Assembly (NCBI GenBank): GCA_023251675.1 | Contig: JAHEYJ010000019.1 | Location: 1 to 34,019 of the forward strand | From: Bacteroidota bacterium | Lineage (GTDB): Bacteria > Bacteroidota > Bacteroidia > Palsa-948 | DNA length: 34,019 nt | Reading direction: 5' to 3' | In this document: piece by piece, positions 22,001 through 29,145 of the stretch | Layout of the letters: each line of letters begins with the position of its first letter | How positions within the stretch are numbered: position 1 is the stretch's first letter | The notes under the pieces: generated by a model | Told to the model about the DNA's origin: nothing | The model's input: the letters and a program-made list of their open reading frames with translations, nothing else | Databases searched by the model: none | Made by a program: the position numbers and the translations under genes

Positions 22001-22665
22001 GGGGAAACCTGGAACAGTTGAAGTTTGAACGGGAGGTGATCGGGTTTTATTTATCGGGCCATCCGCTGGATAATTATAAGATCGAGATGGAAACTTTCTG
22101 CAGGAACAAACTTTCTGATCTGCAGAACATGGAAAAAATGATCAACAAGGAATTTTCATTCGGCGGCATGATCTCCATGGTGAACCACCGCATTTCAAAA
22201 ACCGGTAAGCCGTTTGGCAACTTTACACTGGAAGATTATACAGGCGCGCATGAGTTCGTGTTGTTCGGAGAGGATTATGTGAAGAACAAACTGCACATGA
22301 CCATCGGCTATTTTGTGAACGTACGCGGAAAAGTGATCGAGAACCGGTGGAATGAAACGGTCAGGATCGAATTCAAGATAAACGCCATGCAGTTGCTTTC
22401 CGAGCTCCGCGAGAAGATGCTGAAGTCCATCACGCTTAATGTTCCGCTGAAAGATATTTCCGATAAATTCATCCAGTACCTTGAATCGCTGGTGAAGGAA
22501 AACACAAAAGAAAAAGACGGAACCTGTTACCTGAAAATAAATGTGATGGATGCGGAAGATGGTATTCAGCTTACACTGCCCTCACGCAAAGTTAGGGTGA
22601 ATCCTGACAACGCTTTTCTGAACACCATTCAGAATATGCCGAATGTGACTTATAAATTAAATTAA
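19006..22665 (+). CDS. dnaE: DNA polymerase III subunit alpha
   Basis: A 1219-residue replicative polymerase. The N-terminal PHP domain begins FSHLHVHTQYSLLDGAADI and retains HxH and ITDHGNMFG metal-ligand motifs. The polymerase core has GPGRGSAAGSVVAYCTGI and the catalytic PDIDTDFDDEGR. The stretch YRPGPMAYISNYIARKYG and the finger segment with GITVYQEQVMLLSQKLAGF follow. Near residues 860-960 is the tandem helix-hairpin-helix region (GLGAVKGVGEAAVASI), and the C-terminal third has the OB fold (SFGGMISMVNHRISKTGKPFG, VNVRGKVIENRW). No intein or frameshift is seen. Downstream, trxA has its own promoter. Confidence 0.97.
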   Translation: MKFSHLHVHTQYSLLDGAADISSLYKKAVADEMPAIAITDHGNMFGVFSFVAEASKHNTPENPNKIKPIVGCEFYVVENRLKRQFTKEDKDVRYHQLMLAKNPEGYKNLVKLCSLGYIEGGYGKYPRIDKELILKYHKGLIATTCCLGAEVPRTILRKGEAEGEKVFKWWLDLFGEDYYVEIQRHSIPEQNKVNEVLLRLAKKYKVKTIASNDSHYVDVEDYNAHDILLCINTGEKQSTPSAKDFADDDSASMKGKRFAFFNNQFYFKSTREMTELFSDLPEAVDNTNEIVSKIEMLKLKQDILLPNFPVPPKFQVHTKEEVINKSVLTPDTLNQWEYLKHMAYEGAKKRYKEISQEIEERLNFELFTIKTMGFAGYFLIVADFIKAGRDLGVFVGPGRGSAAGSVVAYCTGITNIDPIKYNLLFERFLNPDRKSMPDIDTDFDDEGREKVLNYVVEKYGKNQVAQIITYGTMAAKTSIKDVARVMDLPLNEANMLTKLVPERPGIELDRVLNAPISGPGGLTDKEKENLGSDDMDGIRRLREIFKTDSAQSRILKEALVLEGSVRNTGVHAAGIIIAPKDLTDIMPVATAKDSELYVTQYEGTMVEDAGVIKMDFLGLRTLTIIRDSLILIKENHGVEIDIDNIPLEDKKTFELYQRGETNGTFQFESAGMQKHLKDLRPDKFDDLIAMNALYRPGPMAYISNYIARKYGREKIAYDVPEMEGILKETYGITVYQEQVMLLSQKLAGFTKGDADTLRKAMGKKQRAVLDKMKNKFIEGGTKNNLTLPKLDKIWTDWEAFAQYAFNKSHSTCYAMVAFQTAYLKAHYPAEYMSAVLTHHLSNIDKITFFMEESRRMGIPVLGPDVNESQYKFAVNKNGEIRFGLGAVKGVGEAAVASIVEERKKGGPFRNIFDFVERVNLRSANKKTFESLNYAGAFDSFGLTRSAYMAPDKDRVTFLETLLKWGARTQESKAGSHASLFGDSADAQIPEPLVPAVESWGNLEQLKFEREVIGFYLSGHPLDNYKIEMETFCRNKLSDLQNMEKMINKEFSFGGMISMVNHRISKTGKPFGNFTLEDYTGAHEFVLFGEDYVKNKLHMTIGYFVNVRGKVIENRWNETVRIEFKINAMQLLSELREKMLKSITLNVPLKDISDKFIQYLESLVKENTKEKDGTCYLKINVMDAEDGIQLTLPSRKVRVNPDNAFLNTIQNMPNVTYKLN

Positions 22666-22703
22666 CCTGACACCCTGTCTCGGAAAAGATAACGGCAAAA
22701 TTC

Positions 22704-22733
22704 TTGAACACTAATTTAGAAATGGTAAATTTG
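22704..22733 (+). promoter_or_regulatory. Promoter of trxA
   Basis: TTG (22704-22706), 19 nt, then TAAATTTG (22726-22733) fits the Bacteroidetes consensus. The transcript would carry the CTAATAT tandem repeat in its 5' UTR. Confidence 0.6.
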
Positions 22734-22756
22734 TATTGAAATCTAAAATCTCACTT

Positions 22757-22784
22757 CTAATATCTAATATCTAATATCTAATTT
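22757..22784. repeat. CTAATAT tandem repeat in the trxA leader
   Basis: Three perfect CTAATAT units and a fourth CTAATTT run head to tail and end 2 bp before the trxA ATG. Unit number could vary and change leader length or start-codon accessibility. Confidence 0.7.
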
Positions 22785-22786
22785 AT

Positions 22787-23104
22787 ATGGCAATCGAAAT
22801 CACAGACGCAAACTTCGAAGAGTTGGTTACCAATTCCGCAAAACCTGTCCTGGTTGACTTTTGGGCTGAATGGTGCGGGCCCTGCCGTCAGGTTGGCCCG
22901 GTGGTAGAAGAACTTTCAAAAGAATATGACGGAAAAGCCGTCGTCGGCAAACTGAATGTTGACCACAACCCGGGAGTAGCTACAAAATTCGGCATACGAA
23001 GCATTCCTACCATATTATTCTTCAAAGGCGGGCAGATGGTGGATCGCCAGGTGGGCGCTGTGCCTAAATCTGTGCTGGAAGGAAAATTGAAAGCACAACT
23101 TTAA
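22787..23104 (+). CDS. trxA: Thioredoxin
   Basis: A 105-residue thiol-disulfide carrier in the cytoplasm. The active site is WAEWCGPCRQ (C30, C33). The buried Asp is in VLVDFWAEW and the cis-Pro in RSIPTILFFKGG. Length and sequence are fully standard. It follows dnaE by 121 bp with its own promoter; a 7-bp tandem repeat occupies the leader. Confidence 0.96.
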   Translation: MAIEITDANFEELVTNSAKPVLVDFWAEWCGPCRQVGPVVEELSKEYDGKAVVGKLNVDHNPGVATKFGIRSIPTILFFKGGQMVDRQVGAVPKSVLEGKLKAQL

Positions 23105-23126
23105 CTCTACGAATTACGAATAGTTC

Positions 23127-23213
23127 CGAATTACGTATGAGGGCACAATGTTTTTGTTGCTTTTACGTAATTCGTACATTCGTCTTCATTCGCTCCGAAG
23201 GAGTTCCTTCGGA
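23127..23213. repeat. Nested inverted repeats in the trxA - DUF58 gap
   Basis: CGAATTACGTA (23127-23137) is the exact reverse complement of TACGTAATTCG (23164-23174). Downstream TCCGAAGGA (23194-23202) pairs perfectly with TCCTTCGGA (23205-23213) across a 2-nt loop. The words belong to the ATTCGTA repeat family found in other gaps here. There is no T-run, so termination is uncertain. Confidence 0.6.
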
Positions 23214-23227
23214 ATAATTCGTAGCAG

Positions 23228-24172
23228 ATGGCTTTAGACCAACAGCGGCTCCAATCCTTATCTCACCTCGAACTTCTTGCCAAGCAGGTGGTGGAAGGAT
23301 TTATCACAGGACTGCATAAAAGCCCGTTCCATGGATTTTCGGTGGAGTTTGCCGAACACCGCATTTACAATACCGGCGAACCCACCCGACATATCGACTG
23401 GAAACTTTTTGGCAAGACCGATAAGCTTTTTGTAAAACGTTACGAAGAGGAAACCAATCTTCGTTGCCAGATCGTGATCGACGATTCTTCTTCGATGAAC
23501 TTTCCGGCTGTTCTTCCCCCTTCGAAGGGGGGCAGGGGGGATGTAAATAAAATCACCTTCTCCGTTTACTGCGCCGCTGCACTTTCTTACCTGCTGAAAA
23601 AACAGCGTGATGCCGTAGGCCTTTCTGTTTTTTCCGATAAAGTGGAATTGCATACACAGGCAAAATCTTCGTACGCACATCAGAAGATGATCTTTTCAGA
23701 ACTGGAGAAACTTCTTTTGCCTGTCTCTGAAGAGGCGAATAAAAAGACATTTGCAACAAATGCTCTTCATGAGATAGCAGAAGCAATTCATAAAAGATCT
23801 TTAGTCATCCTATTCAGCGATATGATGGAATCTTCCTCCCCATCAGGCACCGGGGCCTTGTTCTCCGCGCTCCAGCATTTGCGCCATAACAAACACGAAG
23901 TAATTTTATTTCATGTAGTGGACAAAAGCAAAGAACTGGATTTTGATTTTGAGAACCGCCCGTATAATTTCATCGACATGGAAACCGGCGAGCGCGTGAA
24001 GGTCAATCCTGCCGAGATCAAGGAAACATATGTCCGTTCAATGGCGGAATACAAAAAGGAACTCATGCTTCACTGCGCTCAGTACCGGATCGATTTTGTG
24101 GAAGCAGATATTAAGGAAGGATTTCAACAGGTGCTGATGCCTTACCTGATCAAGCGCTCTAAAATGCAATGA
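23228..24172 (+). CDS. DUF58 domain protein
   Basis: A 314-residue protein. The DUF58 signature is GEPTRHIDWKLFGKTDKLFVKRYEEE (residues about 51-76), followed by a von Willebrand A-like fold starting IVIDDSSSMNF, in which DxSxS is a metal-ion-binding motif. Members are usually next to MoxR AAA+ ATPases and Bat genes, where they act in chaperone or stress systems; no MoxR gene is beside this one. Between SSSMNF and KITFS the protein holds an extra LPPSKGGRGD segment that comes from a palindromic repeat. It is convergent with nfeD. Confidence 0.9.
   Translation: MALDQQRLQSLSHLELLAKQVVEGFITGLHKSPFHGFSVEFAEHRIYNTGEPTRHIDWKLFGKTDKLFVKRYEEETNLRCQIVIDDSSSMNFPAVLPPSKGGRGDVNKITFSVYCAAALSYLLKKQRDAVGLSVFSDKVELHTQAKSSYAHQKMIFSELEKLLLPVSEEANKKTFATNALHEIAEAIHKRSLVILFSDMMESSSPSGTGALFSALQHLRHNKHEVILFHVVDKSKELDFDFENRPYNFIDMETGERVKVNPAEIKETYVRSMAEYKKELMLHCAQYRIDFVEADIKEGFQQVLMPYLIKRSKMQ
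23514..23540. repeat. In-frame palindromic repeat in the DUF58 gene
   Basis: CCCCTTCGAAGGGG is a perfect palindrome followed by GGCAGGGGGG. It encodes about ten residues (LPPSKGGRGD) just after the DxSxS motif, where most relatives are expected to have a short loop. The reading frame is kept. Confidence 0.6.
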
Positions 24173-24227
24173 TAAGTTTACGGTTTACAGTTAAACCACA
24201 AAACCGGAAACTGTAGACTGAAAACCT

Positions 24228-25604
24228 TCATGCTTTTCTTACAAAAAGCTGGTTGGTTTCAAACCGGATCACCACAATTTTTTCTCCTTTGTCAATGTAT
24301 CCTGTTTCGGCGGTGGCATCGTAAATGTCTCCGTTAATTTCCACTTTTCCGGATGGTCGGAGGATAGTAAAAGCAGTTCCTGATTTTCCTACAAGATTCT
24401 GAGAAGTCATGTCAACTCCGACGTATCCTTCTTTATTGGAAATTTTTGACTGTACTGAAACCCGGCTGAAAGCGGATGATTTTATAAATTTTCCGAAGAA
24501 ATAGAATGAAAGCCCAATGGAAACGACCATAGCCGCAAGTACAATGAAAAGTGCTTTGACAAATGCATTGCCTTCAGGAAGATTTACCGGGAAGTCCGTT
24601 GTAGGAACACTTTTTATCAGCGAAAGTGTCAGTCCGATCACGATGAATAAAATTCCCAGCACGCCGGCGACACCGAATCCGGGTATCACGAAGATTTCCA
24701 GTGCGAGAAGAACGACGCCGGCGATGAAAACAAGGATCTCCCAGTTCTCAGCAAGCCCTTGCAAATAGTGAGGAGCGAAGTAGAGGAGTGCTGCAAGAAT
24801 GGATGCTGCAATAGGAAAAATAGTGCCGGGCGCCTGGAACTCGTAATAGATCCCGGCAATGATGATCATGATCAGAAATCCGCTGATGACCGGGTTGATG
24901 AGCCAGTCGATGATGGTTCCAACACTTGAAACTTCATAGGTGACTATTTCGTAATTCTCAACATGCGCAAGTTTCAAAACTTCCGCAACGGATTTAGCTT
25001 CTCCTTCGCAATAATGATTCTTGATGGCTTCGCTCGTGGTGAACGTCAGTACTTTTCCCGAATCATTCACACCCGGGATGTAAGCGCGCGAGTCGTTCAT
25101 GGCTTCAGCGATCTTCGGATCGCGTTTGCTTTGTTCCGCGGTGGAACGAAGCATGGAACGCATGTAGCTTTGGTATTTTTCAGGCGCGGGTGCGCCGTCC
25201 TGGCCGACAACCGTTGCTGCACCGATATTTGCACCCGGAACCATGTAGATGCTGTCGCAGGAAATAGCGATGAGGGCTCCTGCGGACGCTGCGTTATTGT
25301 CAATGAATGCAAATACCGGGATCTTGCTTTTCAGAATGGCGGTGCGCATATCATCCGCATCGTTCACCGTTCCGCCATAGGTGTTCAGATGAAGAATGAT
25401 GTAATCCGCATTTGCTTTTTCTGCCTGTGTAAATCCGTCTTTAATATGCCGTGCTGATGCAGGACCGATCTCTTCCTTGATAGGAAGGACGAATACAATG
25501 GGTTTGGGATTTTTCGGTTTTAACGTATCGCCGGCAAACAGTAAATTGGCAGTTGACAAAAAGCAGTAGGTAATAAATAGTAAATATCTGAAATGATTTT
25601 TCAT
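24228..25604 (-). CDS. NfeD-family membrane-bound serine protease
   Basis: A 458-residue protein. A signal sequence (residues 1-24) is followed by a ClpP-like serine protease domain with LNTYGGTVNDADDM and DNNAASAGALIAISCD (Ser107). Four or so membrane segments lie at about 235-365, and the C-terminal 80 residues form the NfeD OB-fold (NKEGYVGVDMTSQNLVGKSGTAF, VEINGDIYDA). Long NfeD proteins are linked to membrane proteins of the stomatin/flotillin group. Here no stomatin gene is adjacent. It is the last gene of the probable mtaB - Lgt-like - IMPase - nfeD operon, 29 bp after the IMPase gene. Confidence 0.92.
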   Translation of the reverse strand: MKNHFRYLLFITYCFLSTANLLFAGDTLKPKNPKPIVFVLPIKEEIGPASARHIKDGFTQAEKANADYIILHLNTYGGTVNDADDMRTAILKSKIPVFAFIDNNAASAGALIAISCDSIYMVPGANIGAATVVGQDGAPAPEKYQSYMRSMLRSTAEQSKRDPKIAEAMNDSRAYIPGVNDSGKVLTFTTSEAIKNHYCEGEAKSVAEVLKLAHVENYEIVTYEVSSVGTIIDWLINPVISGFLIMIIIAGIYYEFQAPGTIFPIAASILAALLYFAPHYLQGLAENWEILVFIAGVVLLALEIFVIPGFGVAGVLGILFIVIGLTLSLIKSVPTTDFPVNLPEGNAFVKALFIVLAAMVVSIGLSFYFFGKFIKSSAFSRVSVQSKISNKEGYVGVDMTSQNLVGKSGTAFTILRPSGKVEINGDIYDATAETGYIDKGEKIVVIRFETNQLFVRKA

Positions 25605-25633
25605 CGGTGTTGTTCTAAGCGATTGTGGCTAAG

Positions 25634-26503
25634 TTACCTAAAAAATTTCTTAACCGGCCGAAGCATCTCCTTATGTATTTTCCGGTTGGATGCAATAATT
25701 TCTTTTCCAAATAAAAAATCATTTCCACCGCTGAAGTCCGTAACTTTTCCTCCGGCTTCTTTCACGATCAGCGCGCCGGCTGCTACATCCCAGGGACTTA
25801 AACTGTATTCATAAAAGGCATCGAACCGGCCGCAGGCGGTATAGGCCAGATCAACGGCAGCTGAACCCATTCTTCTCAAACCGCGCGTTCGCCGCATGAA
25901 CCAGGAAAAAAGATTTAAGTATTGTTTCATGCGTGAAAGATCATACGTAGGAAATCCGGTCACTACAAGCGAATGCTGAAGTTTGGAACATGTGGTTACA
26001 GAAATCCGTTTTCCATTCATGAAAGCGCCGCCTCCTTTTACGGCTGAGAACATCTCGTCAAGGTTGGGTTCGTAAATGACGCCTAAAATTATTTCACCAT
26101 CATTCCTCCCCCCTGCCTTGCCGCCCGCCTGCCGCGAGGCATGGGCAGGCAGGCTGCCCCCTCCGGAGGGGGACAAATACAAACCGATGCTGATGCAATA
26201 GCACGGAACGCCGTGAATGAAATTGGTAGTACCATCCAGCGGATCAATGATCCAGGTGTATTTTTTTCTTTCGTTGGCGATGGTTTTTTCTTCGGTAATG
26301 AATCCTGCTTCGGGAAGAATTTTTTTCAATCCTTTGACCAGCCGCTTTTCGGATTCTTTGTCAACGTACGTGACAAAGCTGTTCATGCTTTTTATTTCTA
26401 TATGAGAAGAAGTGATCTTGCCCCGCTGATTTTGAAGGAATGCGCCGGTTTCTTCTGCGAGGGAACAAACTTGTTTGCAGATCCGGTCAAGTGGAAGCCC
26501 CAT
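25634..26503 (-). CDS. Inositol monophosphatase family protein
   Basis: A 289-residue Mg-dependent phosphatase. Metal-binding motifs are GFITEEKT (E71/E72), WIIDPLDGTTNFIHG (D87, D90) and SPWDVAAGALIVKEAGG, as in SuhB/IMPase enzymes that hydrolyse inositol or similar sugar monophosphates. Between the conserved strand SIGLYL and LGVIYEPN the protein has about 25 extra residues (110-134) rich in Gly, Ala and Ser, encoded by palindromic repeats; relatives have a short turn here. The frame and the later motifs remain intact. The first 17 bp of the gene overlap the end of the Lgt-like gene, which suggests coupled translation. Confidence 0.92.
   Translation of the reverse strand: MGLPLDRICKQVCSLAEETGAFLQNQRGKITSSHIEIKSMNSFVTYVDKESEKRLVKGLKKILPEAGFITEEKTIANERKKYTWIIDPLDGTTNFIHGVPCYCISIGLYLSPSGGGSLPAHASRQAGGKAGGRNDGEIILGVIYEPNLDEMFSAVKGGGAFMNGKRISVTTCSKLQHSLVVTGFPTYDLSRMKQYLNLFSWFMRRTRGLRRMGSAAVDLAYTACGRFDAFYEYSLSPWDVAAGALIVKEAGGKVTDFSGGNDFLFGKEIIASNRKIHKEMLRPVKKFFR
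26106..26173. repeat. Compound palindromic repeat inside the IMPase gene
   Basis: Two elements are joined: one with GCCCGCCTGCCGCGAGGC and GGGCAGGCAGGC as imperfect inverted halves, and CCCCCTCCGGAGGGGG (26157-26172), a perfect palindrome. Together they add about 23-25 codons without a stop. Confidence 0.65.
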
Positions 26504-27653
26504 TTTTCTTTTGAATTTTTCTGAAGTAAATTATTCCTGCAGTACCCAGCAGGAAAAGAAGTGTTGAAATAATTTCCGCCTGTGTAATGTGCCTGCCAAA
26601 GATATCGTAAGTAGTATTGATCCGGATCTTCTCTATGAAAAACCGTTCCACTCCGTTCAGAACAAGATAGAGAGAGAACATAACACCCGGTGTTGTGATT
26701 TTTTTTCTTACCGCCCATAAAACAAAAAATAAAACAATGCAAATAATTGCTTCCCATAAAGGAGTGGGGAACACCGGGTTTTCCAAAACAGCACAAAATT
26801 TTCCGGTGCAGTTTTCCATCAGCACGCCCATGTTGTTCACGTTGTGTGGATAGTTATACGACCACACCCAATCGGGGAAAATAAACCAGGAAGGCTTGGG
26901 CGCAAGGTTATCAATTCCCCAGTCACCATCTCCCGCCAGTTGGCAGCCGATGCGTCCGACTCCGTAAGCAAGCATCAGCGCGGGAGCGCAGGCATCGATG
27001 AGATGGGTTGTGGTGATCCCGTTCTTTCTGGCGTAATAGACCACGGAAAAACCCGCAACGATCAGCCCGCCGTACATGGTCAGTCCGCTGAAAGAGAAAA
27101 TACTTCCGATCGGATCTTTCATGAAATCCCCTAAGTTTTCCAGGTTGTGAAATATTTTTGCGCCCAGGATCCCGGCGATGGCGGCAATGAGTGTCATGTT
27201 CGGAACGTGCTGGTAAGGGTGCAGTTTTTCGGTCACCCATTCCGGTTTTGGCAATTGTTCCTTTTTCTTTTCGCGCCAGCGCATCCATCCGAATAAGGCG
27301 GCGCCTGCAATTCCACCGATGAGATTTCCTTTTGTTGAAAGAATGAATCCCTGCGTATCCTGGGTGAAAGCTGAAAAGTGCAGAACAATCTCAACGAGTT
27401 TGAAAAAAATAATGAAACCCATCAGGGAGGAAAAAACAATTTCCTGGGTTTTGGGAGCTTCTCCTTTCAGGAATTTCTTTTCAGTGGAATGTACCAGGCC
27501 TTCTTTCTCTTTCCGCTGAAGTTCTTTGGAGAAGAAATAGGCGGCGCATAAAAACGACACAGCCACCATCACCCCGAAGCTCTGGAATATCTGCAGGAAG
27601 TTCAGTTCGATCCCGAAAAGGTCTTTTATTAAATAGTAGAGGTTGGGATACAT
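26487..27653 (-). CDS. Prolipoprotein diacylglyceryl transferase (Lgt)-like protein
   Basis: A 388-residue membrane protein with seven or so hydrophobic segments. Lgt moves diacylglycerol from phosphatidylglycerol to the lipobox cysteine of prolipoproteins. The signature region is AYGVGRIGCQLAGDGDWG; E. coli Lgt has GRIGNFINGELWG, so the Arg and Gly are kept but the Asn after GRIG is Cys. Other family features are SGLTMYGGLIVAGF and NGVERFFIEKIRIN. Residues 50-70 and 120-150 form long hydrophilic loops that make it larger than classical Lgt. It starts 2 bp after mtaB. Confidence 0.85.
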   Translation of the reverse strand: MYPNLYYLIKDLFGIELNFLQIFQSFGVMVAVSFLCAAYFFSKELQRKEKEGLVHSTEKKFLKGEAPKTQEIVFSSLMGFIIFFKLVEIVLHFSAFTQDTQGFILSTKGNLIGGIAGAALFGWMRWREKKKEQLPKPEWVTEKLHPYQHVPNMTLIAAIAGILGAKIFHNLENLGDFMKDPIGSIFSFSGLTMYGGLIVAGFSVVYYARKNGITTTHLIDACAPALMLAYGVGRIGCQLAGDGDWGIDNLAPKPSWFIFPDWVWSYNYPHNVNNMGVLMENCTGKFCAVLENPVFPTPLWEAIICIVLFFVLWAVRKKITTPGVMFSLYLVLNGVERFFIEKIRINTTYDIFGRHITQAEIISTLLFLLGTAGIIYFRKIQKKNGAST

Positions 27654-27655
27654 GG

Positions 27656-29038
27656 TTAAATCGCGGGTTGCGGTTTTAAGGTTGGGGATTGAATTTCAGA
27701 ACCCGGTATAAGAAAAGTTCCGGTATTGTCTGTTTGTAGTAACCTGACTTCAGAGATCTGATTTATTAATTCGGTGTTGAAGGTAGTTTTTACTTTAATA
27801 TAGTTATCAGTAAATCCGAACATAGAACCATCTTTATTTTCTATCTCGAATAGAACTTTTCTTGTTGTTCCGGTATTATCGGAATAGAATTTTAGCTGCT
27901 TTGAGGCAGAGAGGTTTCTCAGTACTTTGTTCCGCTTTCTTCTTTCCTCAATCGGAACAACCGGCTTGAATTGAACAGCTTCCGTATTGTCTCGTTCCGA
28001 ATAGGTGAAAACATGCAGGTACGACACATCGAGTGAGCTGATGAAATTATAAGTATCAAGAAAATCTTCTTCCGTTTCCCCTGGAAACCCGACGATCACA
28101 TCGGCGCCGATACAGGCATGCGGCAGCAGTGATTTTATTTTCTGAACGCGCTCCGAATAAAGTTCGCGTTTGTATCTTCTCCGCATCAGGCCGAGAATTT
28201 TATCCGATCCCGATTGCAGCGGAATATGAAAATGCGGAACGAATTTTTCGGATCCTGAAACAAAGTCAATGATCTCATCGGAAAGGAGATTCGGCTCAAT
28301 GGAAGAGATCCGGAAACGGGAAATACCGGCTACTTTTTCTAACGCAGAAATAAGATCAATGAATTTTTCCTGATTCCCGGTTCCTGATACCTGATTCCCG
28401 CTTTGAAAATCCCCGATATTCACTCCCGTCAATACGATCTCTTTGATTCCCTGTTCAGCTATTTTTTCTGCGTTGCGCACCGCATTTGCAATTGAATCTG
28501 ACCGGCTGGCTCCTCTTGCCATCGGGATGGTGCAATACGAGCAATTATAATCGCATCCGTCCTGCACTTTCAAAAAGGCTCTCGTCCGGTCTGCCGAACC
28601 GGAATGATTACGATGCGGTAAAGAATAGCTTCCGATAAATGAATTCACCTCTTCGATCTGGCAGGAATGGATTTCTGCCCTTTCTTTTTTACGGCCTTCG
28701 TCCAGGAATTTCAGGATATTGAATTTCTCCTGTGCGCCCAGTACCAGGTCGACGCCCTTGATGCCGGCAATTTCTTCCGGCTTTAGCTGCGCGTAACAGC
28801 CGGTAACAATGACAAAGGCATCCGGGGAATTTCTCAACGCATTCCGGACGATCCTTCTGCATTCCCGGTTGGCATCTTCGGTGACGGAACAGGTATTAAT
28901 GACATACACATCGGCCCCGTTTTCGAAATCGGTTTTGAAATATCCGTTCTGCTCCAGCTGCCGGGCAACCGTCGAAGTCTCTGCAAAGTTCAGCTTGCAG
29001 CCCAGGGTATGAAAGGCCACGGTTTTTTGAAAGTTCAT
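27656..29038 (-). CDS. mtaB: tRNA t6A37 methylthiotransferase
   Basis: A 460-residue radical SAM enzyme that adds a methylthio group to t6A at position 37 of tRNAs. I use the ATG at 29036-29038; a TTG four codons upstream falls within the -7 promoter element. The N-terminal UPF0004 domain has Cys14 (HTLGCKLN), Cys50 (INTCSVTE) and Cys81 (TGCYAQ) for the second cluster. The radical SAM motif is C162-x3-C166-x2-C169 (DGCDYNCSYCTIP). The C-terminal region is TRAM-like. It heads the operon with the Lgt-like, IMPase and nfeD genes. Confidence 0.93.
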   Translation of the reverse strand: MNFQKTVAFHTLGCKLNFAETSTVARQLEQNGYFKTDFENGADVYVINTCSVTEDANRECRRIVRNALRNSPDAFVIVTGCYAQLKPEEIAGIKGVDLVLGAQEKFNILKFLDEGRKKERAEIHSCQIEEVNSFIGSYSLPHRNHSGSADRTRAFLKVQDGCDYNCSYCTIPMARGASRSDSIANAVRNAEKIAEQGIKEIVLTGVNIGDFQSGNQVSGTGNQEKFIDLISALEKVAGISRFRISSIEPNLLSDEIIDFVSGSEKFVPHFHIPLQSGSDKILGLMRRRYKRELYSERVQKIKSLLPHACIGADVIVGFPGETEEDFLDTYNFISSLDVSYLHVFTYSERDNTEAVQFKPVVPIEERRKRNKVLRNLSASKQLKFYSDNTGTTRKVLFEIENKDGSMFGFTDNYIKVKTTFNTELINQISEVRLLQTDNTGTFLIPGSEIQSPTLKPQPAI

Positions 29039-29047
29039 AAAGGGACG

Positions 29048-29055
29048 CAAAGATA
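29048..29055 (-). promoter_or_regulatory. Promoter -7 element of the mtaB operon
   Basis: The minus strand reads TATCTTTG, 9 bp before the mtaB ATG. With a start of transcription about 7 nt after the element, the leader would be only a few nucleotides. The -33 region reads TAAA. Confidence 0.5.
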
Positions 29056-29145
29056 ATATATGTTGATAAACTTGTTTATGAATTAATAGGGGCCCATCCG
29101 GAGTTTACTTATTGTTTCCCTAACATTGCTTTTCAAATAAACCGA

